A DNA stretch of 64,000 nucleotides from Adiantum capillus-veneris (taxonomy: Eukaryota; Streptophyta; Polypodiopsida; Polypodiales; Pteridaceae), in the NCBI GenBank assembly GCA_014529385.2, contig CM043958.1, positions 137,495,043 through 137,559,042 of the forward strand, written 5' to 3'. The position numbers and the translations under genes are program-made. Below, piece after piece: positions 10,743-21,955 of the stretch (positions are counted from its first letter, which is position 1; every line of letters starts with the position of its first letter). Below the pieces are notes generated by a model. That model searched no databases, was not told the origin of the DNA, and saw only the letters and a list, made by a program, of their open reading frames with translations.

Positions 10743-10743
10743 G

Positions 10744-10755
10744 TGGTATCAGAGC
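10744..10755 (+). promoter_or_regulatory. Primer binding site, copy B
   Basis: TGGTATCAGAGC, one base after the 5' LTR end. Perfect plant initiator-Met type. Confidence 0.9.
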
Positions 10756-10814
10756 ACGGCCGATTTCTCTTCTACGGGAAATCCGATCCCCGAATTTTTT
10801 TTTCCGCGGCACCT

Positions 10815-12460
10815 ATGGCTTCAGGCAATGATCAGTCGACTCCCTCTGCATCTGGAGATGCGGGCTGGGATCACAACGAAGATTCAGACAGAGAGTATGG
10901 CCCGCCTCGGCCTACTCAGGCGGAGCAAACAGAGATGGAGCGTTGTCAATTGATTGGCGATGCAACAAAGATGATGCTCAATTTTGCCAAGGACCCGAAG
11001 ATGGTAAAATATATGAACCAGACCTCTTTGAAAGAGGTACAGATGGAGTGGCAGAGAACCACAACACCACTCCCGAAACCCGCTCTCAAGAAACCTTCTA
11101 CCTCCAAGAAATATATGGAGAAGGAACTGGAGAACGTGGTTGATGCACGGATTGCTCAGCTTTTCGACGTGCAAAAGAAAGGCAAAAAGCAGAACAAAGG
11201 TACTGACTTCCCGGGATATTTGGGTCGTCAGTCGACATTCGACAAAGCAAAGAAACGGAAGAAGCGTGTTCGATTTGAAGGAGTACCCAGTTCTTCTTCT
11301 TCTTCTTCTGACAGTTCTTCTAGCTCCTCGGATTAGAGCGAAGAAGACAGAAAAAAAGCAAAAAGCGAAGCAAGACACAAAGCTTCGGAACGGGCAAGAA
11401 AAAGGCAAAGAAGGCTACATCTTGCCCAGAGACTGACAGTTCTACTGAGGACTCGTCTACAGACAGCTCAGATTCCGATGACGGAAAGTTTTATGCGAAC
11501 AAGAAGAATTTTTACAAAGCCAACCAGTATGACTTTCTCGAAGATAACAGCAAGAAAGTCCGAGAGTTTAAGGAAGGTGGCCACTCGATCAAGTTTGATA
11601 CTTTTCAGGATACTCAGATGCTTCGAAGGCTTTGTCTCTTATACAGCAGTTTGACATCGCTTTCGCGGGAGGACGCTATTCAGAGCACTCCAAGATTCGG
11701 AGAGCTGCCTCTTACTCTGAGGGGAATGCTCGTACTTGGTGGTCCACGCTTCTATTAAGCAAGACTGTGCCAGTTACATGGCTGAAATTCAAGAGGCTTT
11801 TTATTTCTTCTTGGTTGACTCAAGAGTTTGAGCGAGATATACGAGCTGCTTGGAACCATCTCCGGATGACCAAGAGCGATACAGTGAATTCTTATTGTGA
11901 AAGATTCTGGAGCTCTTTTCTACCCGCCTCTTCATTCAAGAAGATCTCGTTCAGAGAACAGATTGAGCGGTTTACCTTGGGTCTACCTACAGAGATCCGA
12001 GATCACTGCTTGGAACAGAAGTCAGCTTCTATTCAGGAGTTGATGAGTCATGCGAAGCGGGGCTTTGCCATTCACTCTGGCAGTCTGACCTACCCCACAG
12101 ATGAGGCCATGACACAATGAGCCGAACAGACTTCTGGGAATGAAAGTAGAATGAAAAAGAGCAACCCAGAGAAAAAAAAAAGATGCACGACCCAAGCTTA
12201 CTCCTGAGGAGACAGCTCGCTTCATCAGAGAGGGGAAGTGCTTTGGATGCGGGAAACATGGACATATTTCCGCAAAGTGCCCTGATAAGGCACAGAAAGA
12301 ACAGAATGATAAAGACGACGATAGGTCTGAGAGTTCGAGAGCAGCTGAGGAATGTGGCAGAAAAGGCAGATAGAAAAGCAGAACTGGTACCACATGGCGT
12401 GGGACTTGCACCGAATCAAATGAATGAAAGTACAAACCTTGCCGCTTTCGGGGCAAAGCG
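10815..12460 (+). pseudogene. F1 copy B gag (broken)
   Basis: ATG 10815 opens MASGNDQSTPSASGD; the first 173 codons end at TAG 11334-11336, after a serine-rich stretch coded by TCT/TTC repeats. The gag domain continues in another frame (about 11632-12120, IQQFDIAFAGGRYSEHS, ARTWWSTLLL, LPTEIRDHC). The zinc knuckle CFGCGKHGHISAKC is at 12239-12280. An A-run near 12170-12181 adds a further frameshift. By alignment with F2 the protease follows without a clear gag stop, so the ancestor probably had one gag-pol frame. Role when intact: RNA packaging in cytoplasmic particles. Confidence 0.86.
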
Positions 12461-15400
12461 AAGGATCAGGAAGCTCTTTTGAAGGAGCCAAGGCCAACTT
12501 CTTTTCACTTGGAATTGGCGGCTCGATTTGGAACTACGCCCGACAGACTGACGCCACAGGCGGAGGTAGTTCGACTGGCACCCGGATGGGATGTTGCCAT
12601 TACACCGAGCATTGGCAAACTTCGTTTGCAATGACAGGGGTGTTCAGGGCACGTGAGTGACGTTCTACTCGGGATCCCTTGGTACCACAAGAACTACGCC
12701 GTGGTTGACTACCGGGCCGAGAAAGCGACTTTGATAAATGAAGGGCTTAGAGATTGTACTTGATGAACTTCAGTTTTCTTACTCATTCTTTTGGGAGAAC
12801 TGAACGATGGATAAAAGTTGAATATGTTTTGACCTGAAGAAAAGAACGCCAAGATTTTTTTCTCCACACTCATGCCGATTGCTTTTGAGAGGGCCTGAAG
12901 ATCATACCATTGATCTGATATCTGGAAGCACACCACCGAATCGGCCACCTTATTGTGTGAGCCGAGTACAGAATGAAAAGATTATGAACTCAGTGAAAGA
13001 CCTCTTGGAAAAGGGTCTTGTCCAGCTTAGTACTTCACCGTATTGCTCTCCAGTGTTGTTGATTTTGAAGAAAGACAGATCTTGGAGAATGTGCATCGAT
13101 TATAGCACTCTCAACGAAATCACCATCAAGAACAGATTTTCGATTCCTAGGATCGATGATATACTCGACAGGTTACAGGGATCCTCGTGCTTTAGCAGGA
13201 TTGACTTGAAGAGTGGATATCATCAGATCAGGATAGCGCCAGGAGATGTCTACAAGACAGCTTTTCGGACGACTTTTGGGTTATTTGAGTTTTTGGTGAT
13301 GCCTTTTGGCTTAACCAATGCTCCTGCGACATTTAACCGGATGATGGACAGGATTTTTCGAGAGTACAGGCTATTTGTTGGCACTTTCTTTGACGACATC
13401 ATTGTTTTCTCGAAGAATGAGGCAGAACACAAAGATCATCTGCTTCAAGTCTTTTAGGCATTACGAGATCACACGTTAGTGATTAATGCAAAGAAAAGTG
13501 AATTTTTCCTACTAGAGATACACTTTTTGGGACACATTGTGTCAGCAGCAGGAGTGCGAATGGACCCGGCCAAGATAGAGACTATCCGTGATTGGCCCGA
13601 TTTGAGGAATGTCCATGAAGTTAGAAGCTTCTTGGGACTATGTTCATACTACAGGCGGTTCATACGAAAGTTTGCAGAGGTTGCTTCCCCTTTTCATACC
13701 TTGACACAGAAAGGAATACCTTTTTCGTGGGGACCCACAGAGGTGACTGCCTTTCGGACATTGAAAGAGAAATTGACTACAGGACCAGATTTGACTTTGT
13801 CGGACTTGCAGAAGTCATTTGAAGTATTTTGTGATGCTTGTGGTCGTAGTCTGGGTGCGGTCTTGATGCAAGAAGGCCATGTCATAGCTTATGAGAGCCG
13901 TTTGTTCTCTAGGCCGGAGATGACAGCACAGATCTATGGGAAAGAGCTTTTGGCGGTTATCCATGCTCTTACTCAGTGGCGGCATTACCTACTCGGAGCG
14001 GATTTTATTGTCTTTACAGACCATCAGAGTTTGCGCTACTTCTTGTCACAGAAGCAGCTTTCGGAAAAGCAGATGCGGTGGGCGAACATCTTGTCACAGT
14101 TTCACTTCCAGATTGTCCATGTGCAGGGACAGAAGAATGTGGTGGCAGATGCTTTGTCTCGGAAACCGTTGGTTCTGGCTATTTCCGCGATACATCATAG
14201 GAGCTTCGAGGATATGGTCGATCAGTGTGCCACAGATACAGATTTTGCAGATATTTTCACACGGATACGGGATGGGGAGACAGTAGCTGGATACTCCCTT
14301 CGGGAAGGCTACTTGATGAAAAAGACTATGTTGTGCGTTACACAGCCGTTGAGGGAAAAGGTTATGACTGATTGCCACTGTCCACCTTTTACGGGTCACC
14401 GCAGCATTGCTACCACCATGAAAGGGGTAGAGAGAGATTTCTTTTGGCGGAGACTGAAGAAGGATGTGGAGGAGTTTGTGCGCAGTTGCTTGGTATGCTA
14501 GAAGGTCAAGTTTGACAGGCATAAGGCACAGGGATTGTTACAGCCTTTACCCATACCCACCCACCCGCCCCTGGGAAAATATTGAAATGGATTTCATTTT
14601 TTTTAATCTCCCGAGAATACAGAATGATCACGATGATTTTCCGATTACATGGCACGCCTGAGACGATTGTCTCCGACAGAGACCCCAGATTTATGAGTTT
14701 GTTTTGGAAGGCAATTTGGGAGAACATTGGGACGCGGTTGCAGTTCTCGTCATCGTTCCACTTGCAGACTGACGGGCAATTTGAGATTGCCAATTCAGTG
14801 ATTTTAGATTTATTGAAGTCTTGTATCTCGCATCAGAAGACTCAATGGGAAAAGAACTTACCTTTGGTGGAATTTGCCTACAATAACACGATACACTCTT
14901 CGACGGGGAAGACGCCATGAGAGATTGTTGAAACTGCTGCGAAGGTTCCATCCTTCCTGAGCACGAAAGATTAGAAATTTGAAGCGGATGAATATTCGCG
15001 AGATTTGGATACGGCTTTTGCCAAGGTTCACGAGACTTTACAGAAGTCTCAAGAACGACAGAAAAAGGCAGCGGATCGCCATCGTCGCGACTGGAAACTG
15101 AAGGAGGATGATTGGGTGCTCTTACTTTTGAGAAGGCACGCCTAAGAAAAAAAAAAAGGGAAAGGAGAGGCTTTTTCCAAAGCTTAGTATGTGATACTAC
15201 GGACCTTTCCAGATTACTGACAAGATAAATGATGTCTCCTTCCGATTGGACCTGCCAGATACTTGGAGGATTCATAATGCATTGCATGTGAGTCTCTTGA
15301 ACCCTGTTAAGGGTGATGTGCCTGATGATGGGGAGCCTGATGAGCAACCTGAAGTGGAAGAAAACGAGGAGATCCTTGTTCCTGAACAGATTTTGGCACA

Positions 15401-15551
15401 TAATGATACGAAGAAAGGTAAAGTCCGAAGGCGGTTCTTGGTTAAGTTCAAGAACTATCCTGCATTGGATGCGAAGTGGATGGAGGAGGAGGACCTAGCA
15501 GATACTCCTCAGATTGTGAAACTTTACCTCGATGCTTTTGGTTTAGCATAG
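12461..15551 (+). pseudogene. F1 copy B pol with chromodomain (broken)
   Basis: Order: degenerate protease (12470-12700, same damaged active-site segment as A1); RT (12879-13457) with [30 protein letters not shown] and FFDD at 13386-13397; RNase H (13479-14150) with DACGRSLGAVL, YGKELLAVIHAL and FTDHQSLRYFL; and the integrase HHCC finger (14370-14498), closed by TAG at 14499-14501. The integrase core follows with a deletion near 14636 that removes the first Asp region; SDRDPR remains. A further stop and frameshift lie near 14920-15150. The chromodomain at about 15380-15551 (FLVKFKNYPALDAKWMEEEDL) ends with the family stop. A TAG at 13456 separates RT from RNase H. Not functional. Confidence 0.88.
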
Positions 15552-16113
15552 TCTACTCCAAATGGAACCCAGAATTCAGCTTGGCCGGAGATCTGGTGCA
15601 GTGGGATGCACAAGAGGGGAGTCACTCCGCTCCTTTGTCAACAGATGCCTTGATTTTAATACTAAAGTCACTGATGTCTCTCTAAACTTTAGGGATACTG
15701 AGAGCTGACAATATTCCACTGGATGACTTTATGAAATGGAATTCCTGATTATGATACTGATTTGTTCTTGACTTCTTTTGAGTGCAGGAACAGATAGACG
15801 AAATGACTGTGGCATTTTGGTCTGATTGATCTCGAATAGACATGGTTGCAATAGGGGTTAGTCAATCGGACATCGATGAGGTCTCGATTGGATCTAGATG
15901 TGATTGCTAGCTACATTGCCGATAAATCATGGTCTAAGATCCGAATGAATGTTGAATGTCATGTGATGTCCTGTGATGTCTGGTGATGTCCTGTGATGTC
16001 GTGTGATGTGACTGTCGATTTTGTACATGTGCTAGATGTGTGTTCCTAGTACGTAGGTACTAACAGTCAGTGTCTGCTAAGACGGTTTATGGCTTTTGTC
16101 GGTTTTTGCAGGC
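15552..16113 (+). other. F1 3' untranslated internal region, copy B
   Basis: No supported ORF. Same block as 331-874 and 7853-8404. A GTGATGTC(C/T)-type short tandem repeat at about 15960-16010 differs in copy number among the F1 copies. Confidence 0.7.
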
Positions 16114-16152
16114 GTAATCGCGGTCGATTACAATGCTTTCAAGAGGGGGGTA
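16114..16152 (+). promoter_or_regulatory. Pre-PPT hairpin and polypurine tract, copy B
   Basis: GTAATCG-CGGT-CGATTAC (16114-16131) forms a perfect stem; the loop differs from the A copies (AGGG). The tract AAGAGGGGGGTA ends directly before the LTR. Confidence 0.78.
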
Positions 16153-16691
16153 TGTCACAAAGTGATGACGTGGCGGACAGCAGAAACCCTAAAATTCCTG
16201 CAAACCCTAATTTTTGCCAAAAACCCTAAATTCCGGAAATCGCGGAGGCGGATTATTATTATTATTATTATTATTATTATTTTGGTGGAAAATGATGAGC
16301 GACGCGAATTTTGCTTTTGCTTTTTTTTTATTAAAAAAAAAGAGAAAAGACTCTCTAAGAGAGAGAGAACTGATGCTTTTGATTTTAAAAGCTTTTGGGG
16401 CTCTGCTTTTGGGCATCCCTTGTAACCTTTAAATTAGTGGTGAGGGCCTCACTTCTCAGAGCATCTGGACGCAGAGTCTGAGAGTGAAACCCTAACCGCT
16501 CTCTTGTACTTTGATGATTGATTAATACAAAAAGAAATACCGAAAGGGGCGCCAGTCTTTGGGGCCAATATCTCTAGGCACAGAACTCCGCCGGGCCAGT
16601 GCAAATCTATTGTGATCTGTGAATTGTTTTGAAGTGGTTATTTGGTGCTGTCGCGGTTGATTCTTGACTTGGAGTGTCCAAGTTTGTTACA
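16153..16691 (+). repeat. Copy B 3' LTR
   Basis: Matches 10210-10742 closely. The main difference is (ATT)n at 16254-16281 in place of a T-run. Telo-boxes lie at 16185-16235, the conserved block and hairpin at 16531-16566. Confidence 0.93.
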
Positions 16692-17570
16692 CTTCCTTTC
16701 CCTTTTATGTAGAGTGCGGTGCCAGGAGTGATACCCTGCACGCTACGCACTGCTCTCTCTCCCCCCTATGAGCAGTATGCTATGCCCCTCTATTGGGCTT
16801 TTCATTTGACCAATGTACAGTTATGTGGGTTCATGTGCGATTGCCGAGGCAAGAGCCTCTTGCATAGGTACTAGATTAGCTAGCGGCTAATCCCCCGCAG
16901 GTACAGGTGAATTCAGAGAGGTTTCACGTGAGAAATCTCGTCCGATTCAAAGGGCAAGTAGCCCTACAGGTGCGGGAGCTCGAGGTCTTGCTGCAGATGC
17001 GACCGGGACGCGAAACGGAGCCCAAAACAGGGAATTACAGGCTGCTGTGTATTTTTGCAGGTTTAGGGTTTCGGCCCTAAACGGACCCTAATACCCCCAG
17101 GAGGTTCGGGGACGCGAGGAGACCGCTGTACAGGTGATCTGGCGCATTTTCGGGCCAGAAAACAGAGAATTCAGAGTGCTGCAGATTCTCGCCAGGTTTT
17201 GCAAAGTGTTCGTATGCGTCGGGAAAGTCATCTATTGCGTGGGGATACTGACTGTGAAGCGTCCTAGTACAGTTATGTTGGCGAAATCGGGCCAGAACAG
17301 CTGTTTCTTAGCTTAGATTGTGCGGGGCAGCTCGTAGGAGATCACAGGTGTTATTTCCCTCTGCTACAGAATAAAGAAATACCGAAAGGGACTCCAATTT
17401 TGGGGCCTACAGGTTGTCGGCGTCTGCTCGGAGCATTCTAGCTTTCGAGCCGTGTGTGTACTTAGGTGTTAATCCCTGTTACAGGTTACCTTTGCAAAGT
17501 GCTTCGTGTGTGTCTAAAGTAAAGAATTTCGGGTGAAAGCCAATACCTACCGCCCTACGGGCCAGTTTCA
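16692..17570 (+). repeat. F2 5' LTR, right part
   Basis: It starts with the second CTTCC of B's target duplication and runs to GCCAGTTTCA at 17570, directly before the primer site. It contains a reverse/forward telo-box pair (GTTTAGGGTTT...CCCTAAACGG, about 17060-17090) and AATAAAGAAATACCGAAAGG (17370-17389), with AATAAA as a possible poly(A) signal and a weak form of the hairpin. GTTACA near 17478-17483 looks like an LTR end, but the target duplication and primer site place the true end at 17570. Confidence 0.82.
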
Positions 17571-17588
17571 TGGTTCCATTGCCGGGAC
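17571..17588 (+). promoter_or_regulatory. F2 primer binding site, tRNA-Asp-like
   Basis: TGGTTCCATTGCCGGGAC directly follows the LTR end. It resembles the tRNA-Asp primer site TGGCGCCGTTGCCGGGGA (known from some plant Ty3/gypsy elements), with differences partly explained by CpG decay. The assignment is by memory of the motif, not by search. Confidence 0.6.
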
Positions 17589-17667
17589 ATCAATCACTTT
17601 TTCCTTAAAGAGTGAGCCTCGGTTGTTTTGGGTAAAGATACAAAGTGCAGGAATGTGGGATTACACT

Positions 17668-19910
17668 ATGGCCGACAAGGGCAAGGGCATTATGGAAGAG
17701 GGTTCCTCTTCAAAGGACAGGCAGGAGATCCCTATGGTTTTCGAGATTGGCGAGAGCTCACGGCCACGTCAGTTTGTACCTCCTGTCAATGTGAATGTCC
17801 CTCCAGTAGTACAGGGCTTTATGACTGGGCAACTTGAGGATGATACGTTCAAGACTCAGTTAGTTGCCGCGGTGAATGTCTTTTCGCAGCTGGTGCAGAA
17901 TCCAAGGTTTATGGAGTTCTTGCAAGCGCCACCAGTGCAACAACAAAATAGGCAACCTACGCCGCGTACGGAGCTTGTTGAGGCTCAAGCCCAGGTACTT
18001 CATGCGGCTCAGGAGGATAGGGAACACTCGCATGTTGCGGAGTCAGGGGCTCCAAAACAGGTTCTTCCCGTCCTTGAACAGGTGGCTAGAACGCCTATTC
18101 CACAACTTATGCTAGTTCAGCCCGCCGCCTTTCAAAGCCAGCATGCTGTCTTGAATGGACAGGGAACTGGATACCAGGCTATGCACCCAGTTTTTCCACC
18201 ACCCACGGTACAACCTGGGTATTTTGGGAGTGGATCAGTGTTCCAAAGTATGGCTGGTTATGCGCCTGGGAGTCAGCCGTAAATGCCAAGAACAGTGTTC
18301 GGGGGTATGCAAGGCATCATGCCAAACCCCATGTATGGTAGTATCGGCATGCAGCAAGGTTTTCACTGCAACCAGGGCTAGTTTGGGGTGCCACAGGGTC
18401 ATTTTGGCATGGCTGGTTTTTCTAGACAGCAGCTAGATATCGCACCTCTGACGCAAAATGTCAATGGCCAAGATGTGCCGATCATGCCTACTACAGTGCC
18501 CATGTTGCAGACCATCCCTTATGACAACTTGGGGGCACTAGAGAAGCTGAAGGCTTACAAAGAAGGTGGTGCAGCTGTAAAGTTCAATACCTTCAGTGGT
18601 TTCGAGGATAAGACAAAGGCTCTTACCTTCCTCCAGCAGTTTGATACAGCATATGCAGGAGGGAATTTGACAGAGGCCTCGAAAGTTAGGAAAGCTGCCA
18701 CTTTCTTAAAGGACAATGCGCTCACATGGTGGACGACATTGTTAATGCAAGGACAGGCATCTGCCACTTGGGTTTACTTCAAGCAAATGTTTGCATCTGC
18801 TGAATTTGAAGCCGACGTCATGATAGATTGGCACCAGCTTACTTCAACTTCGTGCAAGAGCTTGCTGGAGTACAATAGGAGGTTTTGTAAAGCGTTACTC
18901 TCAGTGACCTCCTATAGATTTGTGCCATTGATAGAGCAGATAGAGAAGTACTGTTGTGGGCTGCCTAAAGGGCTTCACGATTACTGTACAAGAACAGAGT
19001 GGCTACCCTCACTCAGCTTATGGAAGTTGCGAACACTGGTCTTGCCTTGTTGAAAGGAGAGGACAGTGGATTTATGAGCAACATAAAGGAGGGTAGCAAA
19101 AGAAAAATTCAGCGAAGCACTACTTTGTGAAAACGGCTCTTGATGCGTCACAGGGGTCAGAAAAGGCCACCAGAGACGAGGATTCAGCCGGGACTTGTGG
19201 AGCGCAGGCAAAGAAACGGAAAAGGAAGCCTTTTGTGCGCAAGTCACTCGAGGAAAAGAAGGTCCTAATGGCTGAGAACAAATGCTTTATATGCGAGCAG
19301 CTTGGTCACTTTGTTATCAATTGTCCACAAAGGAAAAGACTAGCTGACTCAGAGGATAAAGAAGACCAGAAAGGCAAGAAGCCTAAACCCACGGCAGGTT
19401 TAGTGCCAGACATGGTGGGTGACAGGCCCAGCATAGATGCCAGTGAGTTATGCAGGGCATGGGGTAAAGTTAGGGATCAGACGGCACTCATCTTCTTTGA
19501 TCCAGGTACCAAAGCCAACTTTATCTCACCAGAGTTAGCTATGAAGCTGGGCATCAGAGCTGAAGAGATGGGGTACACAGCAGAGGCAGGGTTGGCATGT
19601 CTTGACACTCAGAGTGTGTTACTCCCATCATTGGAAAACTGCGTCTGCATATTCAGTCGTATGTGGACACAGAAGAGTTCTACATCATGCTGCTGGAAGG
19701 TTGTGACGCCTTGCTGGGGATCCCGTGGATGTTCCGAGTGCATGGAGTCTTGGATGCCTACAACAAAAAGATCACTTTACAGCACAGGGACAAAACTCAC
19801 ATCTTGGATGTAAAGCTTAAAGGAGAGTCAGTCCCTATTGTATTTGCTTTTGCTATCACTTCTGTAATAAAGAATCATCTTTCTGTGTACTTGATTTTTG
19901 CACGTGATCG
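17668..19910 (+). pseudogene. F2 gag and protease (broken)
   Basis: ATG 17668 opens MADKGKGIMEEGSSSKDRQE, chosen as the first ATG after a leader and as the start of protein-like sequence. A Gln/Pro-rich region follows. In-frame stops TAA 18280-18282 and TAG 18379-18381 interrupt it, but the same frame continues through the gag domain (about 18520-19050: KFNTFSGFEDKTKALTFLQQ, LTWWTTLL), homologous to F1 gag. The zinc knuckle CFICEQLGHFVINC is at 19283-19324. The protease segment reads IFFDPGTKANFIS with DPG at 19499-19507, where most relatives have DSG or DTG. LLGIPW follows. The frame then leaves protease and jumps to RNase H near 19910: RT is missing. Confidence 0.83.
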
Positions 19911-21672
19911 TGTGGTAGTAGCATCGGAGCAGTGCTAATGCAAGATAGACGTGTAGTAGCTTATGAAAGCCGAATTTTGCAAGGGCCAGAGAGGACTATG
20001 CAAGTCTATGAGAAAGAGCTCTTGGCCGTGATTCATGCGCTTTCTAGCTGGAAGCACTACCTCTTAGGTGCTGATTTTGTTGTCCAAACAGACCATCAGA
20101 CCTTGCGATACTTCTTGACATAGTCAAAGTTATCCGAAAAGCATATGCAATGGGCAAACATTCTTTCCATGTTCCACTTCCAGATTATGCATGTGGAAGG
20201 CAAGAAGAATGTTGTGGCTGATGCGTTATCAAGAAAGCCACAAATTTCAGCTGTGTCAATTCCTTATCATCATGAGCTAGATGACATGAAGGAACAGTAT
20301 ACTGCTGATGAAGATTTTGCAAGGATCTTTGAACAGTTACAAGAGGGGCAACATCTCGAGCACTACCTCCTCAGAGATGGTTTTATGATGATGCATGGCA
20401 GACTGCGACATAAGGTCATGGAAGAGAGTCATGTCCCACCGTATGCAGGGCATCGTGGCATTGATGCCACAGTTAAAGCAGTAGAGACATTCTTCTATTG
20501 GCCTATCTTTGAGGAGAGATGTGGATGCCTTTGTGCGAGCATGCATAGTTTGCTAAAAGGTCAAGTTTGACAGGCAAAAGCCACCATGGTTGTTACAACC
20601 ACTGTCGATTCCGGATAAGCCATGGGAAAGCATTGCTATGGACTTTTATCTTTGATCTTCCAAGAACGCCAACAGGGAATGATGGTATATGGACCATTAT
20701 TTGCAGGTTCAGCAAGCAGGCCCATTTTATCCCTGTCAGGAAGAAGATAAAATCTGATCAGATGGCACGCTTGTTCATGTACAATGTGTTTAAGTACCAT
20801 GGTATGCCACAATCGATTATCAGTGATCGTGATCCTCGCATGACCAGTTTGTTCTGGAGAGGATTGTTTGAGAACATGTGCACTACGCTCAAGTTCTCGT
20901 CTTCATTTTATCCACAAATTGAGGGACAGTCAGAAGAGGCTAATTCTACTGTCTTAGATCTGCTGAAATGCTATGTGTCAGATAATAAGGGCAAGTGGGA
21001 ACAGTATTTCCCTATGCTTGAGTATGCGTACAATAATACGGTGCATTCGTCTACTGGCAAAGCACCTTTTGAAATTGTTGAAGGCGGCAAAAAGGTTCCT
21101 CCCATTCTGCATACAAAGGACAAGTTCTTTGAGGCAGATCGATATGTTGAGAACATGGATGAGATGTATAAGAAAATTAAAGTTACCTTGGAGAAGACTC
21201 AGGCAAAGCAGAAAAAGGCTGCTGATCGTCACCGTCGTGAATTGCTGTTATTACTTGGTGATTGGGTTTTGTTAAGGTTCGAAAAGGCAAGGTTAAAGAA
21301 GATGAAGGGCAAGGAACGGTTGTTTCCTAAGCTCAGCATGCGTTACTATGGGCCGTTCCAAGTGCTTGACAAGATCAACGATGTGGCTTACAGGCTGAAA
21401 TTGCCTGATGCATGGAAGATTCATAATGCGTTTCACGTGAGTCTTCTAAGACCCTTCGTGGGTGATGTGCCAGAAGATATGTCAGATGAGGATCAGCCAG
21501 AAGTTGAGAAACTTGATGAGATCCTAAAACCTGAGCAAGTTTTGGCACATAAGGACAGAAAAATTAAAGGACAAGTTGCAAGACGCTATTTGGTGAAGTT
21601 CAAGAACTATCCGCCTATGGATGCAAAGTGGATGGAAGAGCATGAACTGTCAGAGTCACCCAATGAATTGTA
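19911..21672 (+). pseudogene. F2 RNase H, integrase and chromodomain (RT deleted)
   Basis: RNase H (19915-20240) starts at SIGAVLMQ and has YEKELLAVIHAL and QTDHQTLRYFLT; TAG 20121-20123 interrupts it. The HHCC finger (about 20430-20555) ends at a TAA (20554-20556) after CIVC. The integrase core (20620-21100) reads WTIICRFSK where relatives have a catalytic Asp (here Cys), then SDRDPR and [31 protein letters not shown] and YYGPFQVL follow. The chromodomain is at 21500-21672 (EQVLAHKDRKIKGQ, RYLVKFKNYPPMDAKWMEEHEL) with Phe and Tyr at two positions that form the aromatic cage in HP1-type domains. RT loss and the Asp-to-Cys change make it inactive. Confidence 0.85.
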
Positions 21673-21919
21673 GCTTTACCTTGAAGCCTTTGGGTTACAG
21701 CCTACTTATGCCCCAACCCAACGTGTGCAAAGGAGGGGTAATGATAGAGCTAGTACATCAAATGTACATATGAATTTGGTGTACTAGATGGAAATGACAA
21801 AAGTATGAAGGTCTCATTAAGTCATTTGTATCTATGTGTTATGACCTTTCTTGCGGATACATGCGATGATAAAAGAGTGTTAATAGCACAAGATCATCAG
21901 TGGCGTGTATTTATGGTAT
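21673..21919 (+). other. F2 3' untranslated internal region
   Basis: About 250 bases between the chromodomain end and the pre-PPT region. No ORF and no repeat noticed. Confidence 0.6.
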
Positions 21920-21955
21920 GCAATCGAGGACGTTTGTGATTTCAAGAGAGGGGTA
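21920..21955 (+). promoter_or_regulatory. F2 pre-PPT hairpin (weak form) and polypurine tract
   Basis: GCAATCG (21920-21926), loop AGGA, CGTTTGT (21931-21937). As RNA it keeps six of seven pairs including one G-U. Then GATTTCAAGAGAGGGGTA leads to the LTR at 21956. Position and order match F1 and F3. Confidence 0.65.

Larger units (their letters stand above)
10210..16691 (+). mobile_element. F1 chromovirus copy B, nested in the F2 5' LTR
   Basis: A 6,482-bp element with LTRs 10210-10742 (533 bp) and 16153-16691 (539 bp), flanked by CTTCC (10205-10209, 16692-16696). The uninterrupted site is visible in the F2 3' LTR near 22645-22660 (GAGTGCTTCCTTTCCC). The LTRs differ mainly at one low-complexity spot (T-run versus ATT repeat), so the insertion is relatively recent. 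Gag-pol is broken by several stops and frameshifts and by loss of the first catalytic part of integrase. Confidence 0.95.

Noticed and set aside
17478-17483. GTTACA as the end of the F2 LTR
   Set aside because: The sequence after it is also present after the matching site in the 3' LTR. The target duplication (CATAG/CGTAG), equal LTR lengths and a primer site at 17571 place the end at 17570 and 25005. F2b also ends at the corresponding GGTTTCA.
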